Below are positions 45,938 to 55,872 of a stretch of DNA of 64,000 bases, one piece after another. A model generated the notes under the pieces. It was given only the letters and a program-made list of their open reading frames with translations. It was not told the origin of the DNA and made no database searches. The position numbers were made by a program, and so were the translations under genes. Source of the DNA: SZUA-320 sp963707875 (lineage in GTDB: Bacteria > Gemmatimonadota > Gemmatimonadetes > Gemmatimonadales > GWC2-71-9). Every line of letters begins with the position of its first letter. Within the stretch, counting starts at the first letter, position 1. The DNA lies in contig CAVPRU010000014.1 in the NCBI GenBank assembly GCA_963707875.1, forward strand, positions 1-64,000. The letters are read 5' to 3'.

Positions 45938-47514
45938 GCGCCGTGCCGAATCTCCTCAACGCCGTCGGCTACAGCCAGTGGATTCTCCACGTGCTGCTGC
46001 TGCTGCCCCTGGTCGGGGCCGTGGTGATCGCCCTGCTGCCGGAGACCGTGACCAAGCGGGCGGCGCTCTGGGTGGCGGGGATGGAGTTCTTCCTCTCCCT
46101 CGGGCTCTGGTGGGCGGTCGACACCTCGTCCGGCACGCTGCAAATGGTGTCCGAGTTCGCCTGGCTGCCCCGTTGGGGGATCAGCTACGCCCTCGGGATC
46201 GACGGCATCTCGCTGTTCATGGTCCTGCTGTCGACCGGGCTCACCTTCCTCTGTGTCTTCGGCAGCTTCAGCTACATCACCAGCCGGGAGCGGGGGTACT
46301 ACACCCTGCTGCTGGTGCTGCTCACCGGCATGCTGGGCGTCTTCCTGGCCACCGATCTCTTCCTGTTCTACGTGTTCTGGGAAGTGATGCTGATCCCGAT
46401 GTACTTCCTGATCGGAATCTGGGGTGGCCAGAATCGACTGTACGCCGCCATCAAGTTCTTCCTGTTCACCATGGTCGGCTCGCTGCTGATGCTGGTGGCG
46501 ATCATCGCCCTGGTGTGGACCGTGGGTCGGGCCACCGGCGTCTACTCCTTCTCCTACGACCACCTGCTGCGGCACGCCGCGGCGGTGGGGGATCTGGCAC
46601 CCTGGTTGTTCGGCGCCTTCGCGCTCGCCTTCGCGATCAAGGTGCCGGTGTTCCCGTTCCACACCTGGTTGCCCGATGCCCACGTCGAGGCGCCGACGGC
46701 CGGGAGCGTCATCCTGGCCGGGGTGCTGCTGAAGATGGGCACCTACGGCTTTCTCCGGTTTGCCATCCCGTTCTTCCCGGCAGTGGCGCTGGGCCCGGTG
46801 GTGAGCCAGGTGGTGGTGACCCTCGCGGTGGTCGGCATCGTCTACGGTGCCCTGGTGGCGATGGTGCAGCCCGACATCAAGAAGCTGGTGGCTTACTCCT
46901 CGGTCTCTCACCTCGGTTTCGTGATGCTGGGGATCTGGGCCGGTACCGTCGAGAGTGTCCAGGGCGCCCTGATGGTGATGATCGGCCACGGGCTGTCGAC
47001 CGGGGCGCTGTTCTTCCTGGTCGGAATGCTGTACGAGCGGCGACACACCCGGGAAATCGCCTCGTTCGGTGGCCTGGCCCGGGTGCTGCCGCTCTTCTCC
47101 CTGATTCTCACCGTGACCGCCCTCGCCTCCATCGGGCTGCCGGGGCTCAATGGCTTTGTCGGCGAATTCCTGGTTCTGCTCGGCAGCTACCAGGCATACC
47201 CGATGGCCACCATCGTCGCGACCACCGGAGTGATCTTCGCCGCCGCCTACCTGCTCTGGGCCCTGCAGCGGATGATCTTCGGTCCGCTCCACAATGAGAA
47301 GAACCAGGGCCTGACCGATCTGACCGGCCGCGAACTCGCGGTCCTGCTGCCGCTGATCGCCGGGATGGTCTGGCTGGGGCTGTACCCCCGTCCGGTACTG
47401 GACAGGATGGAGCCGGCCACTCGCCATTACCTCGAAATGACGACCGCCTCCAAGCCCGGCGCGATCACCGCGGTCCAGCCACTGGGCATCCAGATCCCCA
47501 CGGAGGCCCGGTGA
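45934..47514 (+). CDS. nuoM: NADH-quinone oxidoreductase subunit M
   Basis: The protein is 526 residues with about 14 membrane helices. VFWEVMLIPMYFLIGIWGG has the conserved Glu, FAIKVPVFPFHTWLPDAHVEAPTAGSVILAGVLLKMG the pumping Lys and His, and LVAYSSVSHLGFVMLGI the second Lys. GTG 45934 overlaps the nuoL stop by 4 bp. Confidence 0.95.
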   Translation: MSAVPNLLNAVGYSQWILHVLLLLPLVGAVVIALLPETVTKRAALWVAGMEFFLSLGLWWAVDTSSGTLQMVSEFAWLPRWGISYALGIDGISLFMVLLSTGLTFLCVFGSFSYITSRERGYYTLLLVLLTGMLGVFLATDLFLFYVFWEVMLIPMYFLIGIWGGQNRLYAAIKFFLFTMVGSLLMLVAIIALVWTVGRATGVYSFSYDHLLRHAAAVGDLAPWLFGAFALAFAIKVPVFPFHTWLPDAHVEAPTAGSVILAGVLLKMGTYGFLRFAIPFFPAVALGPVVSQVVVTLAVVGIVYGALVAMVQPDIKKLVAYSSVSHLGFVMLGIWAGTVESVQGALMVMIGHGLSTGALFFLVGMLYERRHTREIASFGGLARVLPLFSLILTVTALASIGLPGLNGFVGEFLVLLGSYQAYPMATIVATTGVIFAAAYLLWALQRMIFGPLHNEKNQGLTDLTGRELAVLLPLIAGMVWLGLYPRPVLDRMEPATRHYLEMTTASKPGAITAVQPLGIQIPTEAR

Positions 47515-49019
47515 ACCTCGACCTCACCTCCCCGCTGGGCGTGACCCTCGGGCTGCTGCCTGAAGTCGTCCTGACGGTAGTGGCATTGATCGCGCTGCTG
47601 AGCGCCGCCTGGGGGCACCAGACCGTGGGACACAGTACCCGGGCCGGCTGGCTGAGCCTGATCGGTGTACTGGGCGCCGGGGCTGCCCTGGCCTGGCTCT
47701 GGGCCGGAGGTGCCCAGCCCTCCGGGACACCCCACATGGTGGCGCTGGACCCATTCCGATTCGCCGCGGGGGCGCTGATTCTCCTGGCGGCGGCCGCGAC
47801 CATCCTGCTGTCGCTCCGGTACCTCGAACGGGAAGCGATGCTCGCGCCGGAGTACTATCCGCTGATTCTGTTCGCCACGATCGGGATGCTGCTGCTGGCG
47901 GGCGCCGACGACCTGATGGTCCTGTTTCTGGGCCTGGAGGTGATGTCGATCGCGGTCTATGTCCTGGCCGGGTTCAACCGTCGGAGCGCCCACTCGGCGG
48001 AAGCGGCCCTCAAGTACTTCCTGATGGGCGCCTTCGCCTCCGCCTTTCTGCTGTACGGGATTGCTCTGATCTACGGGGTGACCGGGACGACGAGCATGAC
48101 GACGGCCTCGATGGCGCTGTCCCGCGGCCAGCTTCCCCTGATGGGAGCGATGGGACTGGGGATGTTGCTGATCGGCTTCGGGTTCAAGGTGGCCGCGGCG
48201 CCCTTCCACATGTGGACCCCCGATGTCTACGAGGGCTCACCCACACCGGTGACCGGTTTCATGGCGACCGGGGTCAAGGTGGCGGGCTTCGCCGCCCTGG
48301 TCCGGCTGCTGGTGATCGGATTCCCGGCGGCGGCCGAGCAGTGGCAGCCGGTGGTGACCGGGTTGGCACTCCTCTCGATGCTGGTCGGGAATCTGATTGC
48401 CCTCAACCAGCGGTCGCTCAAGCGGATGCTGGCGTACAGCTCGGTGGCCCATGCGGGCTACCTGCTGGCGGCGCTGGTCACGGGGAGCTCGCTCGGGGCC
48501 ACCGCCCTGCTGGTGTATCTCCTCGGTTACACCCTGACCTCCCTGGCGGCCTTCGGCCTGCTGGCCGTCCTCGGGCGGGATGGCGAACGCGAGGTCACCC
48601 TCGACGGGATTGCCGGCCTGGCCACCCGCCGACCATGGCTGGCCGCGGGGCTGGCGATCTGCATGCTGTCGCTGCTCGGGTTCCCGGGGACCCTGGGCTT
48701 CATCGGCAAATGGATGATTCTGGTCGCCTTGGTCGGCCAGCAGCAGTACCTGGTCTCCATCGTCCTGGTGCTGGCCAGCCTGGTGTCCGCGGGCTACTAC
48801 CTGCCGGTCATCATGGCGAGCTACATGCGCCCGGCCGGCAAGCGGGCCGGTGAACGGGAGTCGGTCCTGGCGGGGCCCGCCCGCCTGACCATCGTGGTGG
48901 CGGTGGCCCTCGTGCTGGTGCTCGGCGTCTGGCCCACTCCGGCGATCGATCTGGCGCTCTCCAGCGCCGGGTCACTGTTCCAGGGACTGGTCGCCGGCAT
49001 CCATGCGACCATCCGATAG
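47511..49019 (+). CDS. nuoN: NADH-quinone oxidoreductase subunit N
   Basis: The protein is 502 residues with about 14 membrane helices. FLGLEVMSIAVYVLAGFNRRS, FKVAAAPFHMWTPDVYEGSPTPVTGFMATGVK and LKRMLAYSSVAHAGYLLAALV are the antiporter motifs. The NuoN-typical GFPGTLGFIGKW is near residue 385. GTG 47511 overlaps nuoM. It ends the nuo operon; the mutase gene follows after 15 bp and may be co-transcribed. Confidence 0.95.
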   Translation: MNLDLTSPLGVTLGLLPEVVLTVVALIALLSAAWGHQTVGHSTRAGWLSLIGVLGAGAALAWLWAGGAQPSGTPHMVALDPFRFAAGALILLAAAATILLSLRYLEREAMLAPEYYPLILFATIGMLLLAGADDLMVLFLGLEVMSIAVYVLAGFNRRSAHSAEAALKYFLMGAFASAFLLYGIALIYGVTGTTSMTTASMALSRGQLPLMGAMGLGMLLIGFGFKVAAAPFHMWTPDVYEGSPTPVTGFMATGVKVAGFAALVRLLVIGFPAAAEQWQPVVTGLALLSMLVGNLIALNQRSLKRMLAYSSVAHAGYLLAALVTGSSLGATALLVYLLGYTLTSLAAFGLLAVLGRDGEREVTLDGIAGLATRRPWLAAGLAICMLSLLGFPGTLGFIGKWMILVALVGQQQYLVSIVLVLASLVSAGYYLPVIMASYMRPAGKRAGERESVLAGPARLTIVVAVALVLVLGVWPTPAIDLALSSAGSLFQGLVAGIHATIR

Positions 49020-49034
49020 GGGGAGGGGGAGCCG

Positions 49035-50405
49035 ATGCAGGTCCCCAGCACGATCTTCCGGCAGTACGACGTGCGGGGACTGGTTGGCCGCGAGTTGACT
49101 CCGGCGCTGGCCCGGGCGCTCGGCCAGGCCTTCGCCAGCGAGGCCTGGAACCGCCTGGGGCGCATCCCGAAGCTGGTGGTGGGCCGGGACAACCGACCTT
49201 CAGGCCCGAACCTCGCCCAGGCGATCCGGGAGGGGATGGCCGCCTCTGGCGCCGTCGTCCTCGACCTCGGCGAGGTCCCCACTCCGGCACTCTACTACGC
49301 GGTGCATCACCTCGCCGCCGACGGCGGGCTGCAGGTGACCGGCTCCCACAATCCGCCCGAGTTTAATGGCTTCAAGATGGTACTGGGCGGCGGCTCGGTG
49401 CATGGCGAGCAGATCACCATGCTTCGGGAGGTCATCGAAGCCGAGGCCTGGCGTTCGGGGACCGGGTCGATCGCAGCGGTGGCGGGGATTCTCCAGGCGT
49501 ACCGGGATGCCATCGTCAGTCGGCACCGGTTGGCCCGCCCGGTTCGGGTGGTGGTCGACTGCGGGAACGGGGTTGCCAGCCTGATCGCCGTTTCCACCTT
49601 GGAGGCCTTGGGTGCCGAGGTGATTCCGCTGTTCTGTGACAGCGATGGGACCTTCCCCAACCACCATCCCGACCCCACCGTGCCAGAGAATCTCACGGAC
49701 CTGGTGAGCGCGGTGGCTGTCCACCGGGCCGAACTGGGGATCGCGTTTGATGGGGACGGCGACCGGATCGGGGCGGTCGATGAACACGGCAGCATCGTCT
49801 GGGGAGATCAGTTACTGGTGATCTTTGGTCGGGACCTGGTGCGACGGATCGGGCCCGGCTGCCCGGTCATTTTTGACGTCAAGTGCTCGGACGCTCTGCC
49901 TCGGGCTCTCGAGGCGGCGGGAGCCCGACCGGAAATGTGGAAAACCGGCCACTCGCTGATCAAGGCGCGGATGAAGGAGGTGGGTGCGCAGCTGGCGGGG
50001 GAGATGAGTGGCCATATGTTCTTCGGGGGGGACTGGTTCGGGTTTGACGATGCCCTGTTCGCCGCGGCCCGGCTGCTCGAGATCACCGCCGCCGGTCCTG
50101 GCGGAATGGCCTGGTTGCTGGCCGATCTTCCGAAGACCGTGGCAACGCCGGAACTGAGAGTGGAATGTCCGGATGAGCTCAAGTTCGGCATCGTGGAACG
50201 GGCAGCGCGCCACTTTGCCAGATCGTACGAGGTCAATACCATCGATGGAGCCAGGATTCGGTTTGCGGATGGCTGGGGTCTGATCCGAGCTTCGAATACC
50301 CAACCGGTGCTGGTCCTCCGGTTCGAGGCCACCAGCGCATCGGCCGTGGCCGAGAATCGCGCGGAGGTGTCCCAATGGCTGGCCGGGCAGGGCGTGCAGG
50401 ACTAG
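49035..50405 (+). CDS. Phosphomannomutase/phosphoglucomutase
   Basis: The protein is 456 residues of the alpha-D-phosphohexomutase family. It has the active serine loop TGSHNPPEFNGFK (Ser104), metal loop FDGDGDRIGAVD, sugar-binding GEMSGHMFF and phosphate-binding RASNTQPVLVLRFE. It interconverts hexose 1- and 6-phosphates for cell-surface sugars. The AlgC/ManB-like dual specificity (mannose and glucose) is likeliest from the GEMSGH loop. A GGGGAGGGGGAG site precedes the ATG. Its end overlaps the next gene by 31 bp. Confidence 0.9.
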   Translation: MQVPSTIFRQYDVRGLVGRELTPALARALGQAFASEAWNRLGRIPKLVVGRDNRPSGPNLAQAIREGMAASGAVVLDLGEVPTPALYYAVHHLAADGGLQVTGSHNPPEFNGFKMVLGGGSVHGEQITMLREVIEAEAWRSGTGSIAAVAGILQAYRDAIVSRHRLARPVRVVVDCGNGVASLIAVSTLEALGAEVIPLFCDSDGTFPNHHPDPTVPENLTDLVSAVAVHRAELGIAFDGDGDRIGAVDEHGSIVWGDQLLVIFGRDLVRRIGPGCPVIFDVKCSDALPRALEAAGARPEMWKTGHSLIKARMKEVGAQLAGEMSGHMFFGGDWFGFDDALFAAARLLEITAAGPGGMAWLLADLPKTVATPELRVECPDELKFGIVERAARHFARSYEVNTIDGARIRFADGWGLIRASNTQPVLVLRFEATSASAVAENRAEVSQWLAGQGVQD

Positions 50406-52777
50406 CGCTGAGGGGGCCGGCCGGCCGGTGGTGGCTGATTGCCGGGTTCGGGGTGGCCCTGCTGCTCTTCGTTGGGCGCTGGGGCGCCGAGTGGTACACG
50501 GACCAGCTGTGGGCCGGGAGCGTTTCCACCGGGGCCTCGGGAGCGCTCCGCCGGCGGACCCTGCTGGCGCTGGGGCTCGATCTCATCGCCACCTTGGTGG
50601 CCGCCCTGTGGTGGACCGGCAACCTGATGGCGGTTCACCGGGTGGCACTCCGGCTGCCCCCGGAGGCACCCGGCGGCAATCCCAGATTCCGTCGTCTCAT
50701 CGCGGCCAGGGAGGCGCCCTGGTGGATGCTCGCCCTGGGCCTGACTCTCGGGGCACTCTCCGGCGCCGGGGCCTCCAGCGTGGTCGACTCCGCCACCCTT
50801 GCCTGGCAGGGGGCCCACTTCGGCATCGCCGATCCCGTCCTCCACGCCGACGCCGGACTGTACCTGGCTCAGCTCCCCATCTGGCTGGTGCTTCACGCCT
50901 TCGCCACCAGCCTGGTCCTCGGCGGCCTCGGGGCGGTCACCGGGTTCATGCTCCTCTCGGGTGCCCTCCGTCTCGGTCGTGGAGCAGGGATCTCCCCTGC
51001 CGCTCGACGGCAACTCGCCCTGCTGCTGGCTGGTCTGTCCTTCCTGATTGCGATCAAGTTCATCCTGCTCCCTTACGAAGCCACCGCCGGACTCCCTGAG
51101 CCAGTCGGGCCGGAGCTTACCCAGATGTACCGCTCCGTCGGGTTCCTGATGGTCGGGGTCGGGCTGGCCACCACCGGCCTCTCCCTCCTCTGGATGGCCC
51201 GGCCGATCCACGCCCTCGCCGCCGGTGGGTGGCTGGTACTCACCTTCGGGCTGGCGACGAGCTTCTATCTGCTGCCCGGTGGCGGCACCTGGCCTGCCAC
51301 CGAGCAGGATCGGGTCCTCCAGCGCCGCTTTGACGCGGTGGCGTATGGGGTTCCCGATGGGGCCACCATCGCCGCCGGTGGGCCCTCCCACCCCCTGCCG
51401 ATTTCCCTCTGGGACGAGGCCGCCCTGCAGTCGGGGAGTGCGTTCCAGGGGATGGTCCTCGCCGCCTACCGGCCGCCGGAGGAGCCCGCGCTGTGGTTGC
51501 GGATCACCCCGCTTCAGGGCGGAGGCGCCCAATTGACCCTCATTCGTTCGGATACCGCGGGCCGGACGGGAACCCCGGTCGACCTGCCGGCGGGGGCGGC
51601 AGCGCTCCCGCCGGGTGCCATCTACCCGGAGGCAACCGGGGTCTCCATGACCCAGGGCGGAGGGGGAGTGTCCGCAGGAGGTTTCCTGCGCCGGGCGGTC
51701 CTGGCTTGGGTGCTGCAGTCGCCGGAATTGATCGGCCGGCGGGCCACCGACCGGATCGTCTGGGAACGCGACCCGGGTCGGCGGCTGGCTCGCCTGCTAC
51801 CCGTAGTGCGATGGACCAGTCCTCGGGCGGTGAACGTCGGGAACGACTGGTGGTGGGTCTACGACGGGACCCTGGTGGCGGAGGCGTTCCCGGCCGCCAG
51901 CCGCATGACCTGGTTCGGCGAGAGCATAGGGTACGCCCGTGCCAGCCTGGTAGGCGTGGTCGGTCCCTTCGGTGCGACCGGGGTTTATCTACGTTCCCGG
52001 ACCGATACCCTCGCGCTCGCGCTCCAGCGGATCTGGCCCGAGTTGATCCATCCGGCGTCCGAGAATCCGATTCCCCCCGGCACCCTCGGGTACCCGGCGT
52101 CGGCCCTCCGCCTCCAGGCGACGCTCTGGGCCAGGGACACCGCGCATCGACTGGGTCGAGACCCGGCAGAGATCCGCCTGGCCCCGCTGGAATCAACCGC
52201 AGGGTCCTTGGCCGGGGCGCCGATCGCGGTGATTGAGGATACCAGGACCAATCGAGTCTTCTCGGTCCTGGTGGGGGAGGAGACGGGGGGCCTGCTTCAG
52301 CTGCGCGTCTCCCCCAGTGATTCCAGCGGACTCGACGCGGCTGCCGTGCTCACCCGCCGGTGGCTCCGGTTGCCCCTCACGCTGGCGCTGCGGGATTCGG
52401 TCCGGGCGCTGGGCGACAGCCTCGACTCCGGCCTGGTCCGTTTTGGAGTGGATGGCGCGACGCTGCTCGGCTACCAGCCGCTCTGGCGAATCGGTGTGGG
52501 GGGAGGCCGCTCGCTGCTCGCGGTCGGGATCGCGCGGGGTGGCAGGATCGGGGTGGGGCGGACCTATCAGGAGGCGGAGCAGTGGCTCACGAAAGGGGCC
52601 GGCCCCGCGATTCGTCCCGCGCCCGGTGAGTCGCCAGTGCTCTTCGAGGCTCGTCGGTACCTCCGGGAGGCGGATTCGGCACTTCGGCGGGGCGATCTGA
52701 CCACCTTCGGCCGGGTATTCGCGGCCCTTCGCCGGGTCCTGGAGGAGGGGTCCATTCCCCCCGACTCACAACCCTAA
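50375..52777 (+). CDS. UPF0182 family membrane protein
   Basis: The protein is 800 residues. The N-terminal third has about seven membrane helices, with EWYTDQLWAGS and FGIADPVLHADAGLYLAQLPIW matching the UPF0182 pattern. The large extracytoplasmic part contains VRWTSPRAVNVGNDWWWVYDG and TWFGESIGYARASLVGVVGPFGATGVYLRS. The C-terminal 120 residues look helical, with a READSALRRGDLTTFGRVFAAL segment. The function is unknown in the whole family. The ATG lies inside the mutase 3' end. Confidence 0.75.
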   Translation: MAGRAGRAGLALRGPAGRWWLIAGFGVALLLFVGRWGAEWYTDQLWAGSVSTGASGALRRRTLLALGLDLIATLVAALWWTGNLMAVHRVALRLPPEAPGGNPRFRRLIAAREAPWWMLALGLTLGALSGAGASSVVDSATLAWQGAHFGIADPVLHADAGLYLAQLPIWLVLHAFATSLVLGGLGAVTGFMLLSGALRLGRGAGISPAARRQLALLLAGLSFLIAIKFILLPYEATAGLPEPVGPELTQMYRSVGFLMVGVGLATTGLSLLWMARPIHALAAGGWLVLTFGLATSFYLLPGGGTWPATEQDRVLQRRFDAVAYGVPDGATIAAGGPSHPLPISLWDEAALQSGSAFQGMVLAAYRPPEEPALWLRITPLQGGGAQLTLIRSDTAGRTGTPVDLPAGAAALPPGAIYPEATGVSMTQGGGGVSAGGFLRRAVLAWVLQSPELIGRRATDRIVWERDPGRRLARLLPVVRWTSPRAVNVGNDWWWVYDGTLVAEAFPAASRMTWFGESIGYARASLVGVVGPFGATGVYLRSRTDTLALALQRIWPELIHPASENPIPPGTLGYPASALRLQATLWARDTAHRLGRDPAEIRLAPLESTAGSLAGAPIAVIEDTRTNRVFSVLVGEETGGLLQLRVSPSDSSGLDAAAVLTRRWLRLPLTLALRDSVRALGDSLDSGLVRFGVDGATLLGYQPLWRIGVGGGRSLLAVGIARGGRIGVGRTYQEAEQWLTKGAGPAIRPAPGESPVLFEARRYLREADSALRRGDLTTFGRVFAALRRVLEEGSIPPDSQP

Positions 52778-52786
52778 GTAGAAGAC

Positions 52787-52815
52787 TTGTGAGGAGTTAG
52801 CGCGCAGGCTAGCTT
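52787..52815 (+). promoter_or_regulatory. Predicted promoter for sucCD
   Basis: TTGTGA (52787-52792), 17 nt, then TAGCTT (52810-52815), giving a leader of about 50 nt before the GTG at 52873. GGAGCAGGGAGAACG in that leader supplies the ribosome site. Confidence 0.45.
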
Positions 52816-52872
52816 TCGTGGCTGTCCGACGCACAGGGCGCCGGAGTTACCCGGAGCAGGGAGAACGTCAGG

Positions 52873-54012
52873 GTGAATCTTCACGAGTACCAGGCGCGAC
52901 AACTGCTGAAGGCCGCGGGCGTCGCGATGCCCGACGGGGATGTAGCCGCGACCGCCGCCGAAACCGAGGCAATCGCCCGGCGGGTGGGCGGGACCGTGGT
53001 CGTCAAGGCGCAGGTTCACTCGGGTGGGCGAGGCAAGGCAGGGGGGGTGAAGCTCGCCAACACCCCGGCCGAAGCGGCCGAGCACGCGAGCCGGATTCTC
53101 GGCATGACGATCAGGGACCTGGTGGTGGCGAAGGTGCTGGTGGTCCCGGCCGTGGACATCGCCACCGAGGCGTACGTCGGGTTGATCCTCGACCGAGAAA
53201 CCCAGCGGCCGGTCTTCATGGTGAGCCCGGCCGGCGGGATGGACATCGAGGAAGTGGCGGCCGCGACCCCCGAGAAGATCCATCGACTCGCGGTGGACCC
53301 CCGCTATGGGTTGCTTCCACATCAGGCCCTGGGGCTCGGCCTCAAACTGTATGACGACTTCAATCAGGTCCGGGCGGCGGCCCGGATGATGGAACAGCTG
53401 TATGGCGTCTTCATGGCCAACGGGGCAACGCTCGCGGAGATCAACCCACTGGCGACAACGGTGGATGGGCGGGTCCTCGCCCTGGACGCCAAGATCGCGA
53501 TCGATGACAATGAGCTCGACCGCCGCCCGGATCTGGCCGCGCTGCGCGACGAGTCGGCCGAGGCTCCCAGCGAGGTGGAAGCCCGGCGGGCAGGGCTCAC
53601 CTTCATCAAGCTCGACGGCAATGTGGGTTGTGTAGTCAACGGCGCCGGCCTGGCGATGGCCACCATGGACCTCGTCAAGTACTACGGGGGTGAACCGGCC
53701 AACTTCCTCGACATCGGGGGCAGCAGCAACCCGGAGAAGGTGGTCACCGCGTTGCGGATCATCACCCGGGATCCCAATGTCAAGGCGATCCTGTTCAACA
53801 TCTTTGGCGGCATTACCCGAACCGACGATGTGGCCAATGGCATCGTCGCGGCGCTCAAGGAGTTCAAGGTGGGCGTGCCGGTGGTAATCCGGTTGACGGG
53901 AACCAACGAGGTCGAAGCCCTCCGGATTCTGGAGGGTGTTGGAATGCAGGCGCTCAACGACATGGACGAGGCTGTCAAGCAGGTCGTTGCCCTGGCGCGG
54001 GAGGCGGCGTGA
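52873..54012 (+). CDS. sucC: Succinyl-CoA ligase (ADP/GDP-forming) subunit beta
   Basis: The protein is 379 residues. MNLHEYQARQLLKAAGV opens the ATP-grasp domain. VVKAQVHSGGRGKAGGVKLA binds nucleotide, and the phosphohistidine-facing GNVGCVVNGAGLAMATMD and FLDIGGSSNPEKV are intact. It makes ATP or GTP from succinyl-CoA with SucD. A clear overlap (GTGA) joins it to sucD. Confidence 0.96.
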   Translation: MNLHEYQARQLLKAAGVAMPDGDVAATAAETEAIARRVGGTVVVKAQVHSGGRGKAGGVKLANTPAEAAEHASRILGMTIRDLVVAKVLVVPAVDIATEAYVGLILDRETQRPVFMVSPAGGMDIEEVAAATPEKIHRLAVDPRYGLLPHQALGLGLKLYDDFNQVRAAARMMEQLYGVFMANGATLAEINPLATTVDGRVLALDAKIAIDDNELDRRPDLAALRDESAEAPSEVEARRAGLTFIKLDGNVGCVVNGAGLAMATMDLVKYYGGEPANFLDIGGSSNPEKVVTALRIITRDPNVKAILFNIFGGITRTDDVANGIVAALKEFKVGVPVVIRLTGTNEVEALRILEGVGMQALNDMDEAVKQVVALAREAA

Positions 54013-54890
54013 GCATCTTTGTTCATGCCTCGACCCGACTGATGGTCCAGGGCATCACCGGTCGGGACGGGTCGTTCCACACCCGTCAGATGATGGAGTA
54101 CGGGACCCGGGTTGTGGCCGGGGTGACGCCGGGCAAGGGCGGGCAGACCTTTGAGGGCTCGGTGCCGGTGTTCCACACCGTCGCGCAGGCGGTGGAGGCC
54201 ACTGGCGCCAACACCTCGGTCATCTACGTGCCCCCCGCGTTGGCGGCCGGTGCCATCGCCGAAGCGGCCGACGCCGGCATCGAACTGGTGGTCTGCATTA
54301 CCGAAGGCCTGCCCACCGTCGACATGGTGCGGCTCATGCCCTACCTGCGGGAAAAGGGTGTCCGGCTGATCGGGCCAAACTGCCCAGGCCTGATCTCCCC
54401 AGGACAGGCAAAGGTCGGGATCATACCCGGCCAGATCTGTATCCCAGGCCGGGTCGGTCTGGTGTCCCGGAGCGGCACGCTCACCTACGAGGTCGTGAAC
54501 CACCTGACCCGAAACGGGATCGGACAGAGCACCTGCATCGGGATCGGCGGAGACCCGATTATCGGCACCAACTTCATTGACTGTCTGGCCGCCTTCGAAG
54601 CCGACGCCGACACCGACGCGATCGTGATGTTGGGGGAAATCGGGGGCACCGACGAGCAGCGAGCGGCAGAGTACATTCGTGACCACGTGACCACGCCGGT
54701 GGTCGGCTTCATCGCGGGGCAGACGGCGCCCAAGGGACGCCGGATGGGGCACGCCGGCGCGATCATCTCGGGTTCTTCGGGTACCGCCGCGGAAAAGATG
54801 GCCGCGTTCCGCTCCAACGGGATCGCGGTCATGGAACGGCCCGTGGACGTGGTGGCCCTGGTTACCGAGCGCCTCGCCGTTCAAAGGTAG
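54009..54890 (+). CDS. sucD: Succinyl-CoA ligase subunit alpha
   Basis: The protein is 293 residues. The CoA-binding Rossmann part has VQGITGRDGSFHTRQMMEYG. The ligase part has GLVSRSGTLTYEV, CIGIGGDPIIGTNFIDCL and the active-site MGHAGAIISGSSGTAAEK with the phosphohistidine. GTG 54009 overlaps sucC. ndk, a user of the same nucleotide pool, follows 26 bp later. Confidence 0.96.
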   Translation: MSIFVHASTRLMVQGITGRDGSFHTRQMMEYGTRVVAGVTPGKGGQTFEGSVPVFHTVAQAVEATGANTSVIYVPPALAAGAIAEAADAGIELVVCITEGLPTVDMVRLMPYLREKGVRLIGPNCPGLISPGQAKVGIIPGQICIPGRVGLVSRSGTLTYEVVNHLTRNGIGQSTCIGIGGDPIIGTNFIDCLAAFEADADTDAIVMLGEIGGTDEQRAAEYIRDHVTTPVVGFIAGQTAPKGRRMGHAGAIISGSSGTAAEKMAAFRSNGIAVMERPVDVVALVTERLAVQR

Positions 54891-54916
54891 GGCTTCCTTT
54901 CACCCAAGAGCGATCC

Positions 54917-55348
54917 ATGGCAGGCAACTACACCCTCGGCATCGTCAAGCCGGATGCGGTTCACAATGGACGGATGGGGCTGATCCTTGCCCACGTGGAG
55001 CAGGCTGGCTTCCGGGTCCGGGCGACTCGCCTGGTGCACCTGTCCCGGGCCGAGGCGGAGGCCTTCTACGCGGTCCACCGGGGGCGGCCGTTCTATCCGG
55101 ACTTGGTCAGCTTCATGACCAGCGGTCCCTGTCTCCCGATGGCGCTCGAGGGTCCTGACGCGGTGGCTTCCTTTCGGGCTGCGATCGGTGCGACAGACCC
55201 GGCGGAGGCGGCCCCGGGGACCATCAGGAAGCTGTACGCCGAGTCCAAGGGACGGAACGCGGTCCACGGCTCGGACAGCGATGACAACGCGGCGCGGGAA
55301 ATCGGGTTCTTCTGGTCCGAGTCGGACCGTGCGCGGCTGGGATTCTGA
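54917..55348 (+). CDS. ndk: Nucleoside diphosphate kinase
   Basis: The protein is 143 residues. It equalises NTP and dNTP pools through a phosphohistidine. GIVKPDAVHNG at the N-terminus and RNAVHGSDSDDNAAREI with His117 are diagnostic. FYPDLVSFMTSGP forms the nucleotide cleft. Size is standard. Confidence 0.95.
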   Translation: MAGNYTLGIVKPDAVHNGRMGLILAHVEQAGFRVRATRLVHLSRAEAEAFYAVHRGRPFYPDLVSFMTSGPCLPMALEGPDAVASFRAAIGATDPAEAAPGTIRKLYAESKGRNAVHGSDSDDNAAREIGFFWSESDRARLGF

Positions 55349-55360
55349 GGTCCACTGGCC

Positions 55361-55389
55361 TTGAACTAAGTGGTGCGCTGACATATACT
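55361..55389 (+). promoter_or_regulatory. Predicted promoter, leaderless type, for yceD-rpmF-fab genes
   Basis: TTGAAC (55361-55366), 17 nt, then TATACT (55384-55389). The ATG of the DUF177 gene starts 8 nt after the -10 box, so transcription should begin within about two bases of the start codon. Confidence 0.55.
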
Positions 55390-55397
55390 TCAAGGCT

Positions 55398-55865
55398 ATG
55401 CTCCGATTCGATGTTCGGGAGCTTCGGCAGGGATCACTGCCGGTCGAAGCCGTTGTCCCGCATGATGATCCAGTGTTCCAGGGGCTGGAACTCGGGCTCC
55501 AGGGGTCGGTCCTGGTCTCGGGAGAATTGCAGGCGGCCGGCCGCGGGAACTACCAGTGGCGCGGAGAAATCCGTGGGGTGGTGCGGTTCCCCTGCCGGCG
55601 GTGCCTGACCGAGGTAGACGAGGAGTTTGCGGCAGAAGTCCGGGCCATTTTCAGCGCGGACGAGGGGACCCGGGATGAAGTCGGGGTCTATCCGCTGCCG
55701 GAGCCGGTTACGGCGGTGGACCTGACGGAGGCTGTCCGGGAAGAGGTGGGTCTGGCCGCGCCGACCTTTGTGCTGTGCCGGACGGACTGCGTTGGGCTGT
55801 GCCCGCGTTGTGGGAGTGATCTGAACGAGGGCCCTTGCCGGTGCGGGGACCCGGAACCACGTTGA
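55398..55865 (+). CDS. yceD: DUF177/YceD family protein
   Basis: The protein is 155 residues. GVVRFPCRRCLTEVDEEF in the middle and CRTDCVGLCPRCGSDLNEGPCRC at the end give the Cys-rich pattern of YceD, likely zinc-binding. The family is linked to 23S rRNA synthesis or ribosome assembly and almost always precedes rpmF, as here (7 bp gap). Exact activity is unknown. Confidence 0.88.
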   Translation: MLRFDVRELRQGSLPVEAVVPHDDPVFQGLELGLQGSVLVSGELQAAGRGNYQWRGEIRGVVRFPCRRCLTEVDEEFAAEVRAIFSADEGTRDEVGVYPLPEPVTAVDLTEAVREEVGLAAPTFVLCRTDCVGLCPRCGSDLNEGPCRCGDPEPR

Positions 55866-55872
55866 GGATGAC

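Noticed and set aside
45880..47427. Minus-strand open frame opposite nuoM, very rich in His, Gln and Glu
   Set aside because: This is the antisense of Leu/Val-rich membrane codons; nuoM is unambiguous.
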